A DNA stretch of 64,000 nt, from assembly GCA_948099385.1 (NCBI GenBank), contig CANUEZ040000164.1:1626501-1690500 (forward strand). The letters run 5' to 3'. The position numbers and the translations under genes were made by a program. Positions within the stretch are counted from its first letter, which is position 1. Each line of letters opens with the position of its first letter. Below are positions 1-11,539 of the stretch, piece by piece. This DNA comes from Fasciola hepatica. Lineage: Eukaryota > Platyhelminthes > Trematoda > Plagiorchiida > Fasciolidae. Under the pieces are notes generated by a model. That model searched no databases and was not told the origin of the DNA. It saw only the letters and a program-made list of their open reading frames with translations.

Positions 1-319
1 ACTGTATGGTTTTTTATACCATATTTTTCGATTTGAAGTCTGGGTTCTGATATCGATAAGTTAATAATACTGGTAAACGATATACGCACATTTGTATAGT
101 CACACCTACGGGAAATACTTCCAACGCATTAAAATTGTTTTTATTTCTTGCCCAGAGTGTGATGGTGTGTGCTCTAGGTTCTTCTGAGCATATGTTGCAT
201 TACAGTCGTGAGATATGTTATAGACGAGGCACAGGACGGGTATGAAATGAATGGACAGAGGAGTACCATCGACAAACGCATCGGTAAGATCTAGGCTATC
301 AGCTAGAAAATTGTAGATA

Positions 320-461
320 CTATAGCTTTCTCGGTCGATATCTCCAGCCAACTGGTTGAGGGATCTTTTGGACCCCAACCACGAAGGCGTGAGGCACCTA
401 CTTTTCTTAAGTTCGATGTACATTTTCTCATTTTCCGTTGCCACGTCATCTGTTGACCTCC
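320..461 (-). mobile_element. RTE-like retrotransposon, C-terminal scrap
   Basis: The minus strand encodes the string GGQQMTWQRKM followed by RLRGWGPKDPSTSWLE. This is the conserved C-terminal signature (GGQ.MTW, then RLPGWGP.DP.T.WLE) found after the reverse transcriptase in the other RTE-like copies of this window, for example 25720-25860. Only about 140 bases remain and the frame is not continued on either side, so it is a dead fragment. Confidence 0.7.
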
Positions 462-541
462 ACGTGGTTTCTTCCTTTCCCAAGGAGGAACGGAAAGCAG
501 ATAACAGTACGATGGACGTGTGTTCGTCATATGTAACACTT

Positions 542-2029
542 GCCCTAGCCATTGAAGTCTATTAAGCTGGATACGCTATGATAGAATATTCTCTAAACTG
601 GTACCCAGTACTGGATTTCTGACCTCAGCATTTCTCTCCCGATTATTCCATCCAACCTTAGCGATAATACGTAAACATGGCTAATCGCAATCCCAAGACG
701 ACAGTCAATCCGCTTACTATGGAGACGGCCGTAATTCTTTATTGTATGGAGTTCAAGCTTCATATCCGTTTCTTGTAGTCATCATCACTTTTGTGAAGAA
801 AATTCAGGTTGCTTTACGTAAGCAGTTAGAAAGCATAAACTACATATCATAGTGCTGCAGTATTTTTCCGATTTCAGTGCTGACTGCAGGTTGCCAGTAG
901 ATCTGTGCTAATGGAGTCCATTCTATCGGTCGTTCAGGAAAGCATTTTGGGGGAAGTTGTTGTGCGGTGACTGATCCTATGACTCTGGATAATGGAATTG
1001 AGGCAGGTGGGACGAGAAATAACGGGTTTTTAACATTCACCCACAATGGTGGTCGCACACTCTGAAATACGGAGATTGTTCTTATAGATTACCTGGGATG
1101 GTAATCAGTCTGGGTTCACATTCCTTGAACATGATTGGTGGGATACTTTTGGCACCGTAACTGGCCGAAACAATGTTCGACGAACATTCTTAGTTCTAAT
1201 GGAAGGGAATTGGACTGGGCATGGTGTAGCACGAAAAAAGAAGTTAAATACCAAGGGAATTGCATGCGTATGGGTTTTATGTGCAGGATTCTGCTGCTAT
1301 ATTTGTTTAAAATAAGTAGAACAAGCAAAGGTACCGGCTGTGAACGGTTTCCGTACGAACAGGACGCTAGCTGATTGGCTTAGGGATTAACGGAAATTTG
1401 TCTGATGCTGCTAAGCGATAATTGCGAGGAAATGAGACTTGGAGATAATGGAATTCGTAGGAAGAATGCGTTTCAGGTGATGAACCTGGTCCGATGGTTC
1501 GGGGAGACAGGATGAAGACATGTTTAGCCATACGAAATAATCAGAGGGTAATAGAAGGTCAGGGGCGTGTGCACCTTGTTGGAGGTGTTGAAGTACCTCG
1601 AAAGTGTAATTTGGGCAGGTGATGGATGATGCGGACTTGAAGTGAGCGGATCAAACAAGAAACAGGACACTTCATCGATAACAAAAAACAGAACAGTAAT
1701 GCTCCAGCTAATAGGTTTAGAATTTCCCTCACGTGACTCCCTACGTTAAAAAACCTAAAATTGAAGATAAGGGTTTTTCGGATTGACTGTCGAGTAAATA
1801 CACAACCACCTGCTTTGAGAGTGAAGCCCGTATGAAGGGCTCGGTGGAAAAGTTGAACATTGGCACTGTCATAGGAAAGGGGAAACTGTTTCGAACACTT
1901 ATGGTAACACTGTAAAAGATGGATTGAAGATTCACTCCGGTAATCAGTGCTCTGATTTCCACAGCAAATGTCAGCTGATTGCGTACAGAAAAGTGGGCTC
2001 GTAGACAGCTATGAGCTTAGCCGAAGTTG
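542..2029. other. No gene recognised
   Basis: Only short open frames of 60 to 80 codons on both strands occur here and none resembles a known family. No repeat family defined elsewhere in the window was recognised. Probably intergenic, or intronic if the eEF2K gene starts further upstream. Confidence 0.5.
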
Positions 2030-2090
2030 AATCATAGACCGATTCAAACCTTATGTGGTTCTCCACTCCAAGTCCCAGAGTCCGAATGTC
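2030..2090 (+). repeat. SINE-1 3' fragment
   Basis: The stretch containing CCTTATGTGGTTCTCCAC, then AAGTCC.AG.GTC and GGTTATC, matches the 3' half of the tRNA-derived SINE at 37052-37345. The tRNA-like head is missing, so this is a truncated or eroded copy. Confidence 0.55.
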
Positions 2091-2859
2091 GGTTATCTCT
2101 AATAATGTAGTAGGTCTTTGAGCACGTAATAAAATAGTAAGTGCAATCAAATATAATCAATCAAATGTTGCAGTGTTCGGAGACTTTCTTATTTTTTGAG
2201 GGCGATGACTCTTGGATTGTGGCTGAGTTAGTTGACACGTTGTCTATTCTCTGATGTTTATTTTATTGTCATCACAATGATTCAAATGATCCTCTCTTAC
2301 ACCCCACAAGCCCGCCGCTTACCAACGATGTACGTGTTTTTGAGGGATGGGGTAGTGTGGGTTAGATATGTATGTATGTATATGTATATGTTTTACGCAC
2401 CGAAGGGTAAATATTCAGCAGCTGCCTAATCAGTTCTGATTAGAGAATAAGAGTGTGTACAATGAGTGAAATGGTATGTCAGCTCGATATTGAGTCCAGT
2501 TCTGCAGTGATAGCTTCGGGGTTGGTGAGGAAACAGACGAACGTAGTTGCCAACGTAACCTTTTATCGTCTAAACTGTCAGACTTATGGATTTTCCGTCA
2601 CCCCTTAACAAAAAAATGGAGTATGAGTGCATTTTGACAACTGACCTATACCAGTTGTCCAAGTTTGATTTGGACTTCTTATTTCGATGAAATACTCTCT
2701 TTGTAGCATTCCCACAAATTATTTCATCAAACTCATGTAGTCATACAGGTCTACTCACTTAGGAGATTCGCATCTCGATTGTTGCCCGTGGCACTGTATA
2801 TGATAGTCAGAATCTCAGAGATGCAAGGTTCCAGCGTGATAACGATCTAGGCGAAAACG

Positions 2860-2975
2860 GAAAACTGTTTGTCACCAAAGTAACCGGTGGTAGCGTGTTT
2901 TGAACCCCTGATCTCCGAAGTGGTAGGTAAACGCTCTAAACCACTCGACCACTGTCGGTTTAGTGTTCCTCTGTT
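2860..2975 (-). repeat. SINE-1 tRNA-like head
   Basis: Read on the minus strand this holds AGTGGTCGAGTGGTTTAGAG (box A-like), then CGGAGATCAGGGGTTCAAAA (box B-like). It matches the SINE head at 37052-37123 base for base over most of its length. Box B has GGTTCAAAA in place of GGTTCGAAT, so it is unlikely to be an active tRNA gene. It is the best second copy of this SINE family in the window. Confidence 0.65.
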
Positions 2976-4500
2976 ACTATGTTCTCCCATGTAGCTTCAG
3001 AAAAGCTATTCTGAGTTTGTGGTCATATCTGGGCAAGCGAGATTGAGAACGAGTAGAATCTACGAATATTCCGACGTTTTTGTCTCACAAATGACTGATT
3101 GTGAATACACTGGTTGATGAAGTCCCACTGAACTTTTAGGGTGGTGGTAGGAGACCCGACGACCTTAAATCTGAAACCTAATGTGGCGGGTATATGAGAT
3201 TCTGATGGGTTTTGTGTGATAACAGCAACAGCTTCTAACTGTTCTGGTCTATGGTTGATCGCCGTTTGTGGGGTTCAACCCCCGTACTTGGGTTTATTCG
3301 TCAATAAAGCGTGTGTCTCCGGTTCTTCATCGACGACTATTGTTTTCGTTTCAGACGACAGGAAAGTCGACCAGAAACCAATCCGCTTCGTGTCAAGTGT
3401 CGTCAGCTTGGATGTTAAATAAAAGCTGATTTTGTCGTTCAGCCTGTATAATTATCTTTATCTTATGCATTCTAATTAGCTCAGGCATACCAGTCATTCA
3501 GGAATCACCTGTATATTACCATCCTCCTTAGTTTATATGGGTTGGTGACATTGTCGTTTAGGTCATGACCTTGTACGTCGGCACACGAATGTTGTAGTGA
3601 GCAGGCTATAGGCGGCCATGCTGTTGTTCGATGATTGTAGACGCTGCGACCCGTTGAGACACTTGCTGAGCTTTAAGCTCATGGAGGTTTCTGTGTTTTT
3701 TGTTTCAGATCGAACACGAGCAACCTCCCATGGAAGATCACTGGTCCTTGCATACTACAAAGGGGTTGTTTTTTGATGCTGCTATAAGTCTCCGAAACCT
3801 GCCCGTTGCGAGTGGGAGACGTCTGATGTCCATCGATATCTTTGTAGTATTGGTGTGGTTTGCTGGGAATATTGTATCAGCAACATTGAGGTGATGTATA
3901 CTGTTAGAGACTAGCGGTTAGTCTCGAAACCAAGCACTTGACTCGATTATCTGTGACATGTGCCCTGGGTTATGCTTCTTCGATTCGCATTGTTTTCTAA
4001 AACAGACTGTGTTTGAAGATTAGTAGTGGTTCGGTGTGACCACAGCAATGTGTAAACATCCTGTGGAATTTGAGGCGTCGGATATTAAGCTTCCTTCTGA
4101 TCGGAGTCAACGAGATCCAGATATGAGGCCGTGTAACGCCAGCAATAGCATACCGTGCATTCCAACTCTTTAGGTTTGTCTTATTTGTTCCACTTCTGAC
4201 TGGGCGAGGTAGCAGTTAAAATCGGCATTGAAGAGCGAGGTCAGTGATTGTGAAGTTCTGAAACCGAATTGAACTGCATTTCACTACCAGCATACAATAC
4301 ATTGTCAGCACTCGTCAACGAAAAGACCGCGCAGGTTTTCAGCAAAGACAGCAGACAGGTATCAAATGAGAACAACTACTGAAAGGGTGAGAAGCAAGCT
4401 ATGAGGATTTCGGTTAAGCACAAAACCTACTTTCTACGAAGCACTGTCCGCTTGTTGATGACGCGTGTCCTCGTTTGCTTTACTCTCCTGTTCTGTCCAG
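2976..4500. other. Sequence 5' of first recognised eEF2K exon
   Basis: No gene identified. This should be intron or 5' flank of the eEF2K gene, because the exon at 4501 begins with an acceptor in mid-protein. Two good-looking splice acceptors occur (AG at 3353-3354 after TTGTTTTCGTTTC, and AG at 3707-3708 after a T-rich run). Neither is followed by protein I can match to the eEF2K N terminus, so I leave both unassigned. Confidence 0.45.
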
Positions 4501-4700
4501 AGTTTGTGGCGTTCCGCTTATAAACGAGTTCTCAGTCGTGTTGATCCATGGGAAAAGTTCAAATTGGACCAGTTACCGGTCGAAATTGCCCAACGATATC
4601 GATATAATGCAGTGAAAAAGAAATGGATCGAGGACACTGTCCAAATACGGATTGAGGAGCGATCGTTCAGTCGTGGCGCTATGCGCGAGTGTTTTCGTGC
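4501..4700 (+). CDS. EEF2K: eEF2K exon: calmodulin-targeting segment and start of alpha-kinase domain
   Basis: Encodes 66 codons plus two bases of eukaryotic elongation factor 2 kinase, the Ca2+/calmodulin-dependent alpha-kinase that phosphorylates eEF2 and slows translation elongation. It begins SLWRSAYKR, continues DPWEKFKL and RYRYNAV.KKWIEDTVQIRI, and ends GAMRECFRA. The vertebrate counterpart has EAWKHAI, DPWAEFHL, RHRYNAVTGEW and GAMRECFR in the same order. The Trp codon at 4507-4509 aligns with the calmodulin-contacting Trp85 of the human protein. The acceptor is a pyrimidine tract ending TCTGTCCAG at 4500; the donor is GTAAGT at 4701. Two bases (GC) carry over and join the first G of the next exon to restore Ala. 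The true start codon is in an upstream exon not identified here. Confidence 0.93.
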
Positions 4701-4990
4701 GTAAGTCAGTCAACGGACCTATAATTGTTACAAAAATATACCATCGGGTTGTCTTTTCTTCCCCTATAGAATGATTCACTTGTCTGAGAAATTTTTGAAT
4801 CACAGTTTAATATTGACACAGTAACAAAAATGATATCAGTAGATTATTTTTTGGCTGCCAAATAATGCAGTGAGAAAATACTTTCATTCATTTTGCTAAC
4901 CACTTCTCCCCACCTTGTGGTCTATTAGATTCCTTCCTGCACTTTTTTGGCTTGCCAGTTACGTCTTGCTGGCACCATGCTTGGAATAAC

Positions 4991-4992
<2 letters not shown>

Positions 4993-5056
<64 letters not shown>
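4993..5056. repeat. (AT)n microsatellite
   Basis: Uninterrupted TA dinucleotide tract of 64 bases inside eEF2K intron 1. Apparent Ile-Tyr frames here are translations of the repeat on both strands, not genes. Confidence 0.97.
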
Positions 5057-5059
<3 letters not shown>

Positions 5060-5944
5060 GAAGCACCTCGGACTGACGCTTTTAAAATGACTAAAGGTTT
5101 CAATCTTTCACCGGGTGGTCTGCAGCGTAACAATATTGTCCATCGGTCTTATTACCTTTTCATGCCAGAACATTTTCCATCCACTTGCACAAGGCTTCTG
5201 TTTGGTGTGCTTCGAAACAACAGACCTGTTTCATCAACACTGAACTTGTTGCAATGCGTGGTCTCAAAGTTCATCAGATTCTAATGCAAACGGGCTTACT
5301 AACATTGTGATTAGTGTTCACCTCATCAATGTTTGAGTCATCTTGACAGGCGAGGTTTTAACATGAGACGGAAATTTTCCCATTTCCATTCAGCTGAAGA
5401 CTACCATTACTTTGTTCTGACCGGAACAAGACTCGGTCTGCATGATTAGAACTCACAAAACCCAGTGGTCTAGCGGTTATAACTGATTTGAATCCCCAGA
5501 CAAAGTGCATGACCAATTTCGTTCGGGAAAAAAAATCTTCAAATATATTTTGCCCGGATTTGTTTATTGTGTGTGTGTGGGGGGGGGGGGGGGGGGGTAA
5601 CATTCCAATGAAAGTGCTTTTTGTTTTGCTCTGTGGGGTTTATGGCACGACGGTAGGCTATTTCCACAGTGAAAATTTTCTGGCACTTCAAAAATGTTTG
5701 CAGAGAGGTAATTCCACACTGGAGAGACTGCTGTACCATCAAATTTTAGTGTTTAACCATTGCTTGTCTCGCGTACTGCATTCTGTGCTTGAGGTGGATA
5801 CCTATAGTTTGGACGGTGTTGAAGGCTCTAAACAGTCGTAAAGTACTCGGTCACTGTTTGTGACAGACGAATGCCATATCATGCAACGTTGGCGCGAAGC
5901 GTACTGTTGAAGCCTTGTCACCCAACACTACACAATCGTTCACA
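5057..5944. other. Intron 1 sequence without gene
   Basis: Intronic sequence. Open frames of 80 to 117 codons around 5488-5841 arise around a GT-repeat/poly-G tract and show no family similarity. No splice-bounded exon recognised. Confidence 0.5.
5568..5597. repeat. (TG)n followed by 19-base G run
   Basis: A short TG repeat passes directly into an uninterrupted run of 19 G. Such a run is a likely assembly or sequencing length-error site and could fold into a quadruplex. Confidence 0.9.
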
Positions 5945-6145
5945 TAGAGTCAGTGGCCAGTCTCTGGATGAAGCAGCGTGAGGTGGTCAGTCCATGGCGT
6001 GGTAGAAAGGTATGAAAACCTTGACCAGTGGACTTGGCCACGTAGGACGTGTTAGACTTCCGGGTTGGGGTTCACTCGACCCGTTTAGTAAATGTCTGGA
6101 GACATTAAGCAATATAGTTAGGTGTCGCGGTCGGTCGACTCCAAA
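5945..6145 (+). mobile_element. RTE-like retrotransposon, C-terminal fragment
   Basis: Contains a GQSLD-like segment, then GGQSMAW, KGMKTLTSGLGHVG, RLPGWGSLDPFSK and LETLSNI on the plus strand. These match the C-terminal region of the RTE-like element at 22171-26019, with a short internal deletion between the first two motifs. It stops at about 6140, where an opposite-strand copy of the same region begins. Confidence 0.8.
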
Positions 6146-6199
6146 CCGCAAATCCGACACATCCTACATGGCCAAGTTCACTGGTCAAGGTTTTCATAC
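6010..6199. repeat. Inverted repeat formed by tail-to-tail RTE fragments
   Basis: The left arm, about 54 bases from 6010 (GTATGAAAACCTTGACCAGT...), is matched by the reverse complement of the right arm ending at 6199 (...ACTGGTCAAGGTTTTCATAC), with a spacer of about 85 bases. Both arms are the same C-terminal coding segment in opposite orientation, so the structure comes from two RTE fragments facing each other and not from a dedicated foldback element. Confidence 0.8.
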
Positions 6200-7148
6200 C
6201 TTCATCCCTATTGTGGACCGATCGCTTCGACCTATTTTCTAATCACTACCTTCTTCAAGGAAGTCTATCGGTGGGCATGCGCAGCACATGTTCCAATCAC
6301 AACCTGTTTAGATTCAGTACCTGTTCCAGAGACTGACCTCGGGCTCCCAGAACCGTACGTCCAACCTCAGCGTTGCCGATGCGGTGCTCCCACTATATTC
6401 AAGCAGTTCTACGTCGATGTTCAGACACCAACAGTCTTCGCCTATCTTCTACTTCTAACGGCCATATTTCTGGGCCGCATAAAAGAGCTGATCTTACTGC
6501 CGAAGTGTACACGACCCTTGACAGACAGTCGAATGTCACCGGCGCCACTGAGATTAGCAAGAGCCAGACGAGGATTCTATATAGGCGATGACACTTCAGC
6601 CGATATCTGACCACCTGGTGAGATGTAACTGTCCGGGTAACAAATCTGTCTACTTCAGCTACGGCTCCCTTGCCAAGACGAGGTTCGGCGTAGCGCCAAC
6701 TCAGTCGCGTAGCAGCAATTTACACTTTGAAGGTGCTCAACACATCCCAAACATCGCTACGCTGTTTAGACAATCTAAGGAAACTTACAACTTACCTGGA
6801 TCTTCACTGAGAAGAACACTTTCGTCCGCGTATTCCAAGTCAGATAGTCTACTGCCTGAGTAAAGGTCAATGCCGCTGTTCCAACATGAAGATGTGGCTA
6901 TCTCAAGGATCGATTCAATCGCATGGTTGATGAATAACAACGAGAGAGGGCAACCTGACGAACATCACTTTCGGTAGTGATCTCAGCTGAAAAATCGCCG
7001 TGAAGCACTCGTGAAGGAATTTCTTCGGGTCTTCCACGTCAGACCTGATTGTTGCGTGCATTGTCTTTTGTCTTCGCTGGTGGCAAGCAAGCCATCACAC
7101 CACGCCGAGGTGCAGTCTCGTCGTGGTGGGGATGCGCCCAAACCATTG
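6143..7148 (-). mobile_element. RTE-like retrotransposon, internally deleted copy
   Basis: Read on the minus strand from 7148: the family's 5' leader start (GAGACTGCACCTCGGCGTGG), a deletion of about 400 bases of leader, more leader, then a direct jump into reverse-transcriptase sequence (TTESDVRQ, SRLSDLEYADE, APSKCKLLL). The C-terminal region follows (GRVYT, RVEDRRRLLV, LGHVLRMP, MKTLTS.LGHVG). The whole endonuclease and most of the polymerase are missing. The second junction falls at a shared CGAGT, suggesting a microhomology-type deletion. The catalytic YADD box reads YADE (6821-6832). Several stops; not functional. Confidence 0.82.
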
Positions 7149-7970
7149 TGGCTTTCGCAGAGTAAGAGGTTGCGTTGATCAGGTTTTCACGCTGGGACAA
7201 GTTTTCAAACATCTTTGTGTATTCTGACAATCATCCATAGCCTGCTTCTTTGTCTTTCGAGCTGCCTTAGATTTCGGTAACCGAGAGTCACTCTAGAAAT
7301 TACTAGGAACTGACGGGAAACCCGAAGAGTGCAAAAGACTGCTGAGGAAGTACTGTTCGGTTACGCTAGCCTGTGTCTGCACATATAGCGAGAAGTCTCT
7401 TTACATCTTCATCACATTTTTCTAGTTTCTGTAGAGGGATATCATTTTCCGAACCTGTTCTAATTTTGCTACCGATATTCCACCTGCTGTTCTTTTTTGT
7501 GCGGATTGGGATATTCTACCTTCGTTGTTAAGCAAGTTGTTCTTCTCGCTATGAATTCGCTCTGGTTGTATTGCCACCCGATTTGGTCTAACGAGATCTC
7601 TCGCAGTTCAGCATTTCAAATGTATTCGCGTCAAATTTATCGGTCTCCGCCTGTGTGTAGGATAAAAAGATTCTTGTCACACCTAAACATATTCAATCGT
7701 GCTGACTGTTTCCAGTTGACAAATGAGTATTTGTTCTGTTTCAAAAATATCTAAAACCCACAAGGTGATGATCTCGTTACTCAGCCGATAGGGCACACGG
7801 AGGACCTAAATGACCCTTGCGTCGATACACATGTCCAACTCCCATCAAGTTCAGTGACTTTCAGATTCGGATCAATTCAGCATTTGTCGAATCTGACAAG
7901 CAATTTTTCTCTTGTCATTTCACCGCACGCTCTTCCGTCCTACACTGGATCAATACAATACAACGTGTAG
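7149..7970. other. Intron 1, no recognised feature
   Basis: No repeat family or exon recognised between the RTE copy and the acceptor TACAACGTGTAG that precedes the next eEF2K exon. Confidence 0.5.
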
Positions 7971-8145
7971 GAAAAAATTGTCCAACTTCTCGCGCAGTAA
8001 CGACTGGTGCCACGCATCCAATCTGGTCGCGAAACGATACATCGAAACAGTCGATCCGGATGTCTACTTTGACGATGTCTGTTTGCAAATGGATGCCAAA
8101 CTCTGGGGCGAGGAGTTCAGTCGACACCCGGCCATCGCCAGAAAG
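7971..8145 (+). CDS. EEF2K: eEF2K exon: N-lobe of alpha-kinase with catalytic lysine
   Basis: One base completes the Ala codon from the previous exon, followed by 58 codons reading KKLSNFSRSNDW, ASNLVAKRYIETVDPDVYFDD and LQMDAKLWGEEFSRH. Human eEF2K has KKLSNF, ASNYVAKRYIEPVDRDVYFED and LQMEAKLWGEEYNRH. The Lys codon at 8032-8034 (LVAKRYIE) corresponds to the ATP-contacting Lys170. The last residues, ARK, provide the basic position near human Lys205, which helps form the phosphate-binding pocket of the kinase. Acceptor AG at 7969-7970; the donor GTCGGT at 8146 is somewhat weak but the phase (0) agrees with the following exon. The intron that follows is 27.9 kb. Confidence 0.95.
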
Positions 8146-8789
8146 GTCGGTTTCTTGTTCCCCCCTCCCCCCCCCACTGTTCTTTTTTACTACTGCTCGT
8201 TCAAGGTCTGATTTTATTTGGAAGGACCCCTCCCTGATCTTTAGGAGATACCATCACCAACCGGTTGGTGACACTAAGATAGACTGGTAAACAACAGCAG
8301 ATATCTTATGCTTGGTCATTTTGACCACATCTCGGCTGTTGTATTGTTCGCTCTTGAGGTACTGAATACTATCATGAGCATTGTCAGTTTGTCAGGCGCA
8401 AACCTTTTAATGTTTAGGAAAAAGTCGGTCATTGTGTGAGACCGTAACAGTCTACGGATTGGATTATAAAAGCCGAGGTGGTAAAATGTGTATAAACAGA
8501 AAGTGCGATTAGAATAGAATACGTTATCCAAAACATGAGAATGTAGCGGAAGGATAATGCAGTGTCCGGTGAACAGTGGTAATCTTGATGTTACCTCTTA
8601 TCATTTCGGTTTTTTTGTGTATCTGTTTGTAGATACACTGTCAAACCATGAGTTAACCAAATTTGTAGTTCGTTCTCTCTTCTTTGCTCATAAGTCCACC
8701 TCAAAATGTCACTCTTCTTTATAACGATGGTGAAAAACGTGGCGTAGAGAGAAGTAGACAACAATCTTCCATCGCCCGTACCGTTACAA

Positions 8790-8855
8790 CACCTGCTCTG
8801 TAGGAACCTTATGTGTGATTCTCCACCCTGTGTGTCAGGTTGCCGGTTTCCTCAA
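8790..8855 (+). repeat. SINE-1 3' scrap
   Basis: ACCTTATGTGTGATTCTCCA, then TCAGGTTGCCGGTTTCC, resembles the 3' part of SINE-1 (37185-37240). Short and diverged. Confidence 0.45.
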
Positions 8856-10254
8856 ATAGTACATCGGGTTGTTTGAATCTATGGGGTATGCCCGTTCAAC
8901 TGCACTCATTCGCTTCCCCGTCCTTCATGGTACAATGACGATATCCTTCCCATTCTTTCTCTTGGTAGTATTTCAGAAATATTGGTTTGTGAGATGGATG
9001 AAGTCGAAAGAAACAACTGCTCTTGTATATCGATTGTCCGTTCTCGATGGACGCAGCCGTCACCACTAATGTTTTGTATGTTCAGACGAAAAGGATTGAA
9101 GAGAGAAACGAAGACCACAGGCTCACAAAATTTAATTATTATAGAAATGCTTTGGAAAGAATGAGCACTGAGAGGTTATGAGTATTTCTCATCTGGTCGT
9201 CTGATTCATGAACGGGCGAACTATGTGGTGAATTTTCAGATTATAATTCCATCCAGTTAACAAACGACTGCGATTCCAAACTATCTAGATTTAATAATGC
9301 AGATCAAACGTCTTTATATAGAAAAACACTGAGTTCGGTCAATTCCATAAATAAGTTTGCGATTGGCGCATGTCTTCTTTCGCCTCAACTGGCTGTCAAC
9401 GCGGCCTGTTGTTTGATTACATGCCTCGTTTCGTTCAGTTGCGTTCCCCGCCGTTGTTTCAGTGTGAGCGTTTTGGTTCTTGAGTTTCCGATTATGTCGA
9501 CCAACTGTTGACTAGCCCGTTGCTCGTGATAAAAACAATGCAAATATTGGGCTAGGCTCAGAATGGAATACACTTGTGTGATCCGTAACTCATCTTAGGT
9601 ATGCTTGTTCTGTAAGTTTTAGCGTGAATAATTGTCTAGCAAATCCTTTTACATCTGAATGAAAAAAAGTATAAATTATCTCGCAACGGTTTCAAGTTAT
9701 TCGGTCGAATCCCCTTTGATAGTGCGGGATTTTGCATTTTTCTTTCTTTTTTCGAAGAATATCCCAACTAGATAAACATATCTTTGCTATGAGACATCTT
9801 TCATCCTTTCCCAGATAACAGAACTTCGCCAGCTTATCTAACTCGAACTTCCAAATCGCTAGGATGTGACCTCCTTGAACAGACTGTTTCACTCAGACTG
9901 ATATCAACCCAAACGCAGTATGAAAGTTTCGTTCACTCGCTCCAGTATTGGCCCCGTTCACTAATTGGAGGCTATTGATCACCGCGCGACCATTCGGTCC
10001 CGTTTCAGATAGTTACCGAAGCTCTTATTGACAAGATTCGGTGCACGTACGTCATCGTTTATCCGTACACAACCATAGAGCGATGCACTTCAAAACCGAT
10101 GCGAACGGATTCCAGATCAGTCAAAATGATATTCCGGCCAGTTGATCGGATGGCACGCATGCATTCTTTTAAATACAACTGCGAACTATTTTGACAATAT
10201 TCCGAAATAAATTGGAATATCGCTAGAAAATTCAGTCAGAAGCTGGTCCTCATG
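8856..10254. other. Intron 2, no recognised feature
   Basis: Short open frames only, on both strands. No protein family or repeat family of this window recognised. Confidence 0.45.
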
Positions 10255-10395
10255 CTGCGTCAACGCTCAACTCACCATTGAAAACTATGGGAGCACTACT
10301 GTACAACTGTTTCATCCTATATATGTGTGTGCTGATGCATCAGCAGTGCACATCCACTGAGAGTTGAACTGGGGAGGGAGCCATTGGGAGTCTCA
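10255..10395 (-). repeat. SINE-2 body fragment
   Basis: Minus-strand reading gives GTGGATGTGCACTGCTG, then GATGAAACAGTTGTACAG and GGTGAGTTGAGCGTTGACG. These occur in the same order in the SINE-2 copy at 11540-11720. The tRNA-like head is not preserved. Confidence 0.6.
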
Positions 10396-11439
10396 CGCAC
10401 ACTCGCACGTTACAACCATTTCATAGCAATTAAAATCTACTACTCGCGTGATTCTTGTTTGTATTAAGTAACTTTCGTCAATATTTGTCTCGATTTTGGG
10501 GATGATACATCTCACAGAACGGTCGCTACGGACGTGATGTTCACCTGACTGGGCTAAATAGCCATTACACTAGATGTGGTGATTTCGTATCGTTATCGCT
10601 GTCTTGTGACCGACCATTCCAGTAGTTAAGGGATTCGAAGTTGTTTACGAGTTCGCGCGTACTGCAACAGACAACTGCGATCATGATCGATACTTTTAAT
10701 ATTAATAGACGATGCTCACATTAACAGCCCATTTTCTGTTCGATTTTCATTCGTCATTTTTGCACGAGAGTTTACCACAGCCGAGGTCACCAAGACCTCG
10801 ACGTGCTGAGGCAAAAAGTGACAAGAACAAGGCACTGACAACAACAACGTCCTCACCATCGTTTTTGTATTCACAATGAGCGTTGGCCCGGCTCTCGTTT
10901 ACTTTGTACCCCGGGTTTTCCGTCACGTTTATGTTTCATACCCCAAACCCGAATGTACTTCTTTCTATCAACCTAAGTTGATCGGGTTAAAAGTGCGCCT
11001 GGCACTCACCCTCACACACGTGTGTATGTCCGGACCAAAACAACACCTGCGTAACCTTGACTTTTTTGTACATGGCTGTACGGCAACGAGTCCGTATTTT
11101 GTTGAACTTAGATCCGTGTTCAAAACAAATAAAATCGAAGGTAACACGTGCTGTTTACTCTCTCTCTCTCATCCACGTGTACAGTTTTGACGTGTGGGAT
11201 AGTGTTTTTTTATTTGTTTGAATTCAGCCATAACTATCTGTGTTTTTTGAGAGAAAGGTGATAAAGCGCAACCAGACGATTAGAAACGTAGAACAATTCA
11301 TTTCTGACTAATCGTTAATCGGAGGATTGATTAATTAATATAGTCTCTACCTCACGTCGTGGGAAAATTCGTCAGGTTCTCCCAAGACGAGCCACATATT
11401 TTATCCACAATATTAGGTTTTTGTGACATAACCAATCAT
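10396..11439. other. Intron 2, one unexplained 104-codon frame
   Basis: An open frame at 10876-11190 (+) shows no recognisable family, no splice context and no neighbours of interest. I treat it as chance. Nothing else supported. Confidence 0.4.
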
Positions 11440-11500
11440 GCAGTATCCACACAGAACTGAAAGCTATGGGAGCAGTGGACAGCTGTTTCATCCTTGAACC
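11440..11500 (-). repeat. SINE-2 scrap
   Basis: Plus-strand text AAGCTATGGGAGCAGTGGACAGCTGTTTCATCCT parallels AAACTATGGGAGCACTACTGTACAACTGTTTCATCCT at 10284-10320, so it is a second minus-oriented piece of SINE-2. Confidence 0.5.
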
Positions 11501-11539
11501 ATGTAATATTGATGTTAAGCAGACCGTTCAGAGCTAATC

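Noticed and set aside
2888..2958. Possible tRNA gene (minus strand)
   Set aside because: Box A and B are present but box B is altered and the sequence matches the SINE-1 head at 37052, so it is a SINE remnant.
3709..3894. Possible N-terminal eEF2K exon after the acceptor at 3708
   Set aside because: Good acceptor, but the translation has no eEF2K similarity and no suitable donor in phase 0 follows.
4888..5284. Open frames on both strands with long Ile-Tyr runs
   Set aside because: They are translations of the (AT)n tract; the same applies at 11797-12078, 31476-31696 and 56531-56752.
10876..11190. 104-codon plus-strand frame as a gene
   Set aside because: No family similarity, no splice or promoter context, and it lies inside the eEF2K intron.
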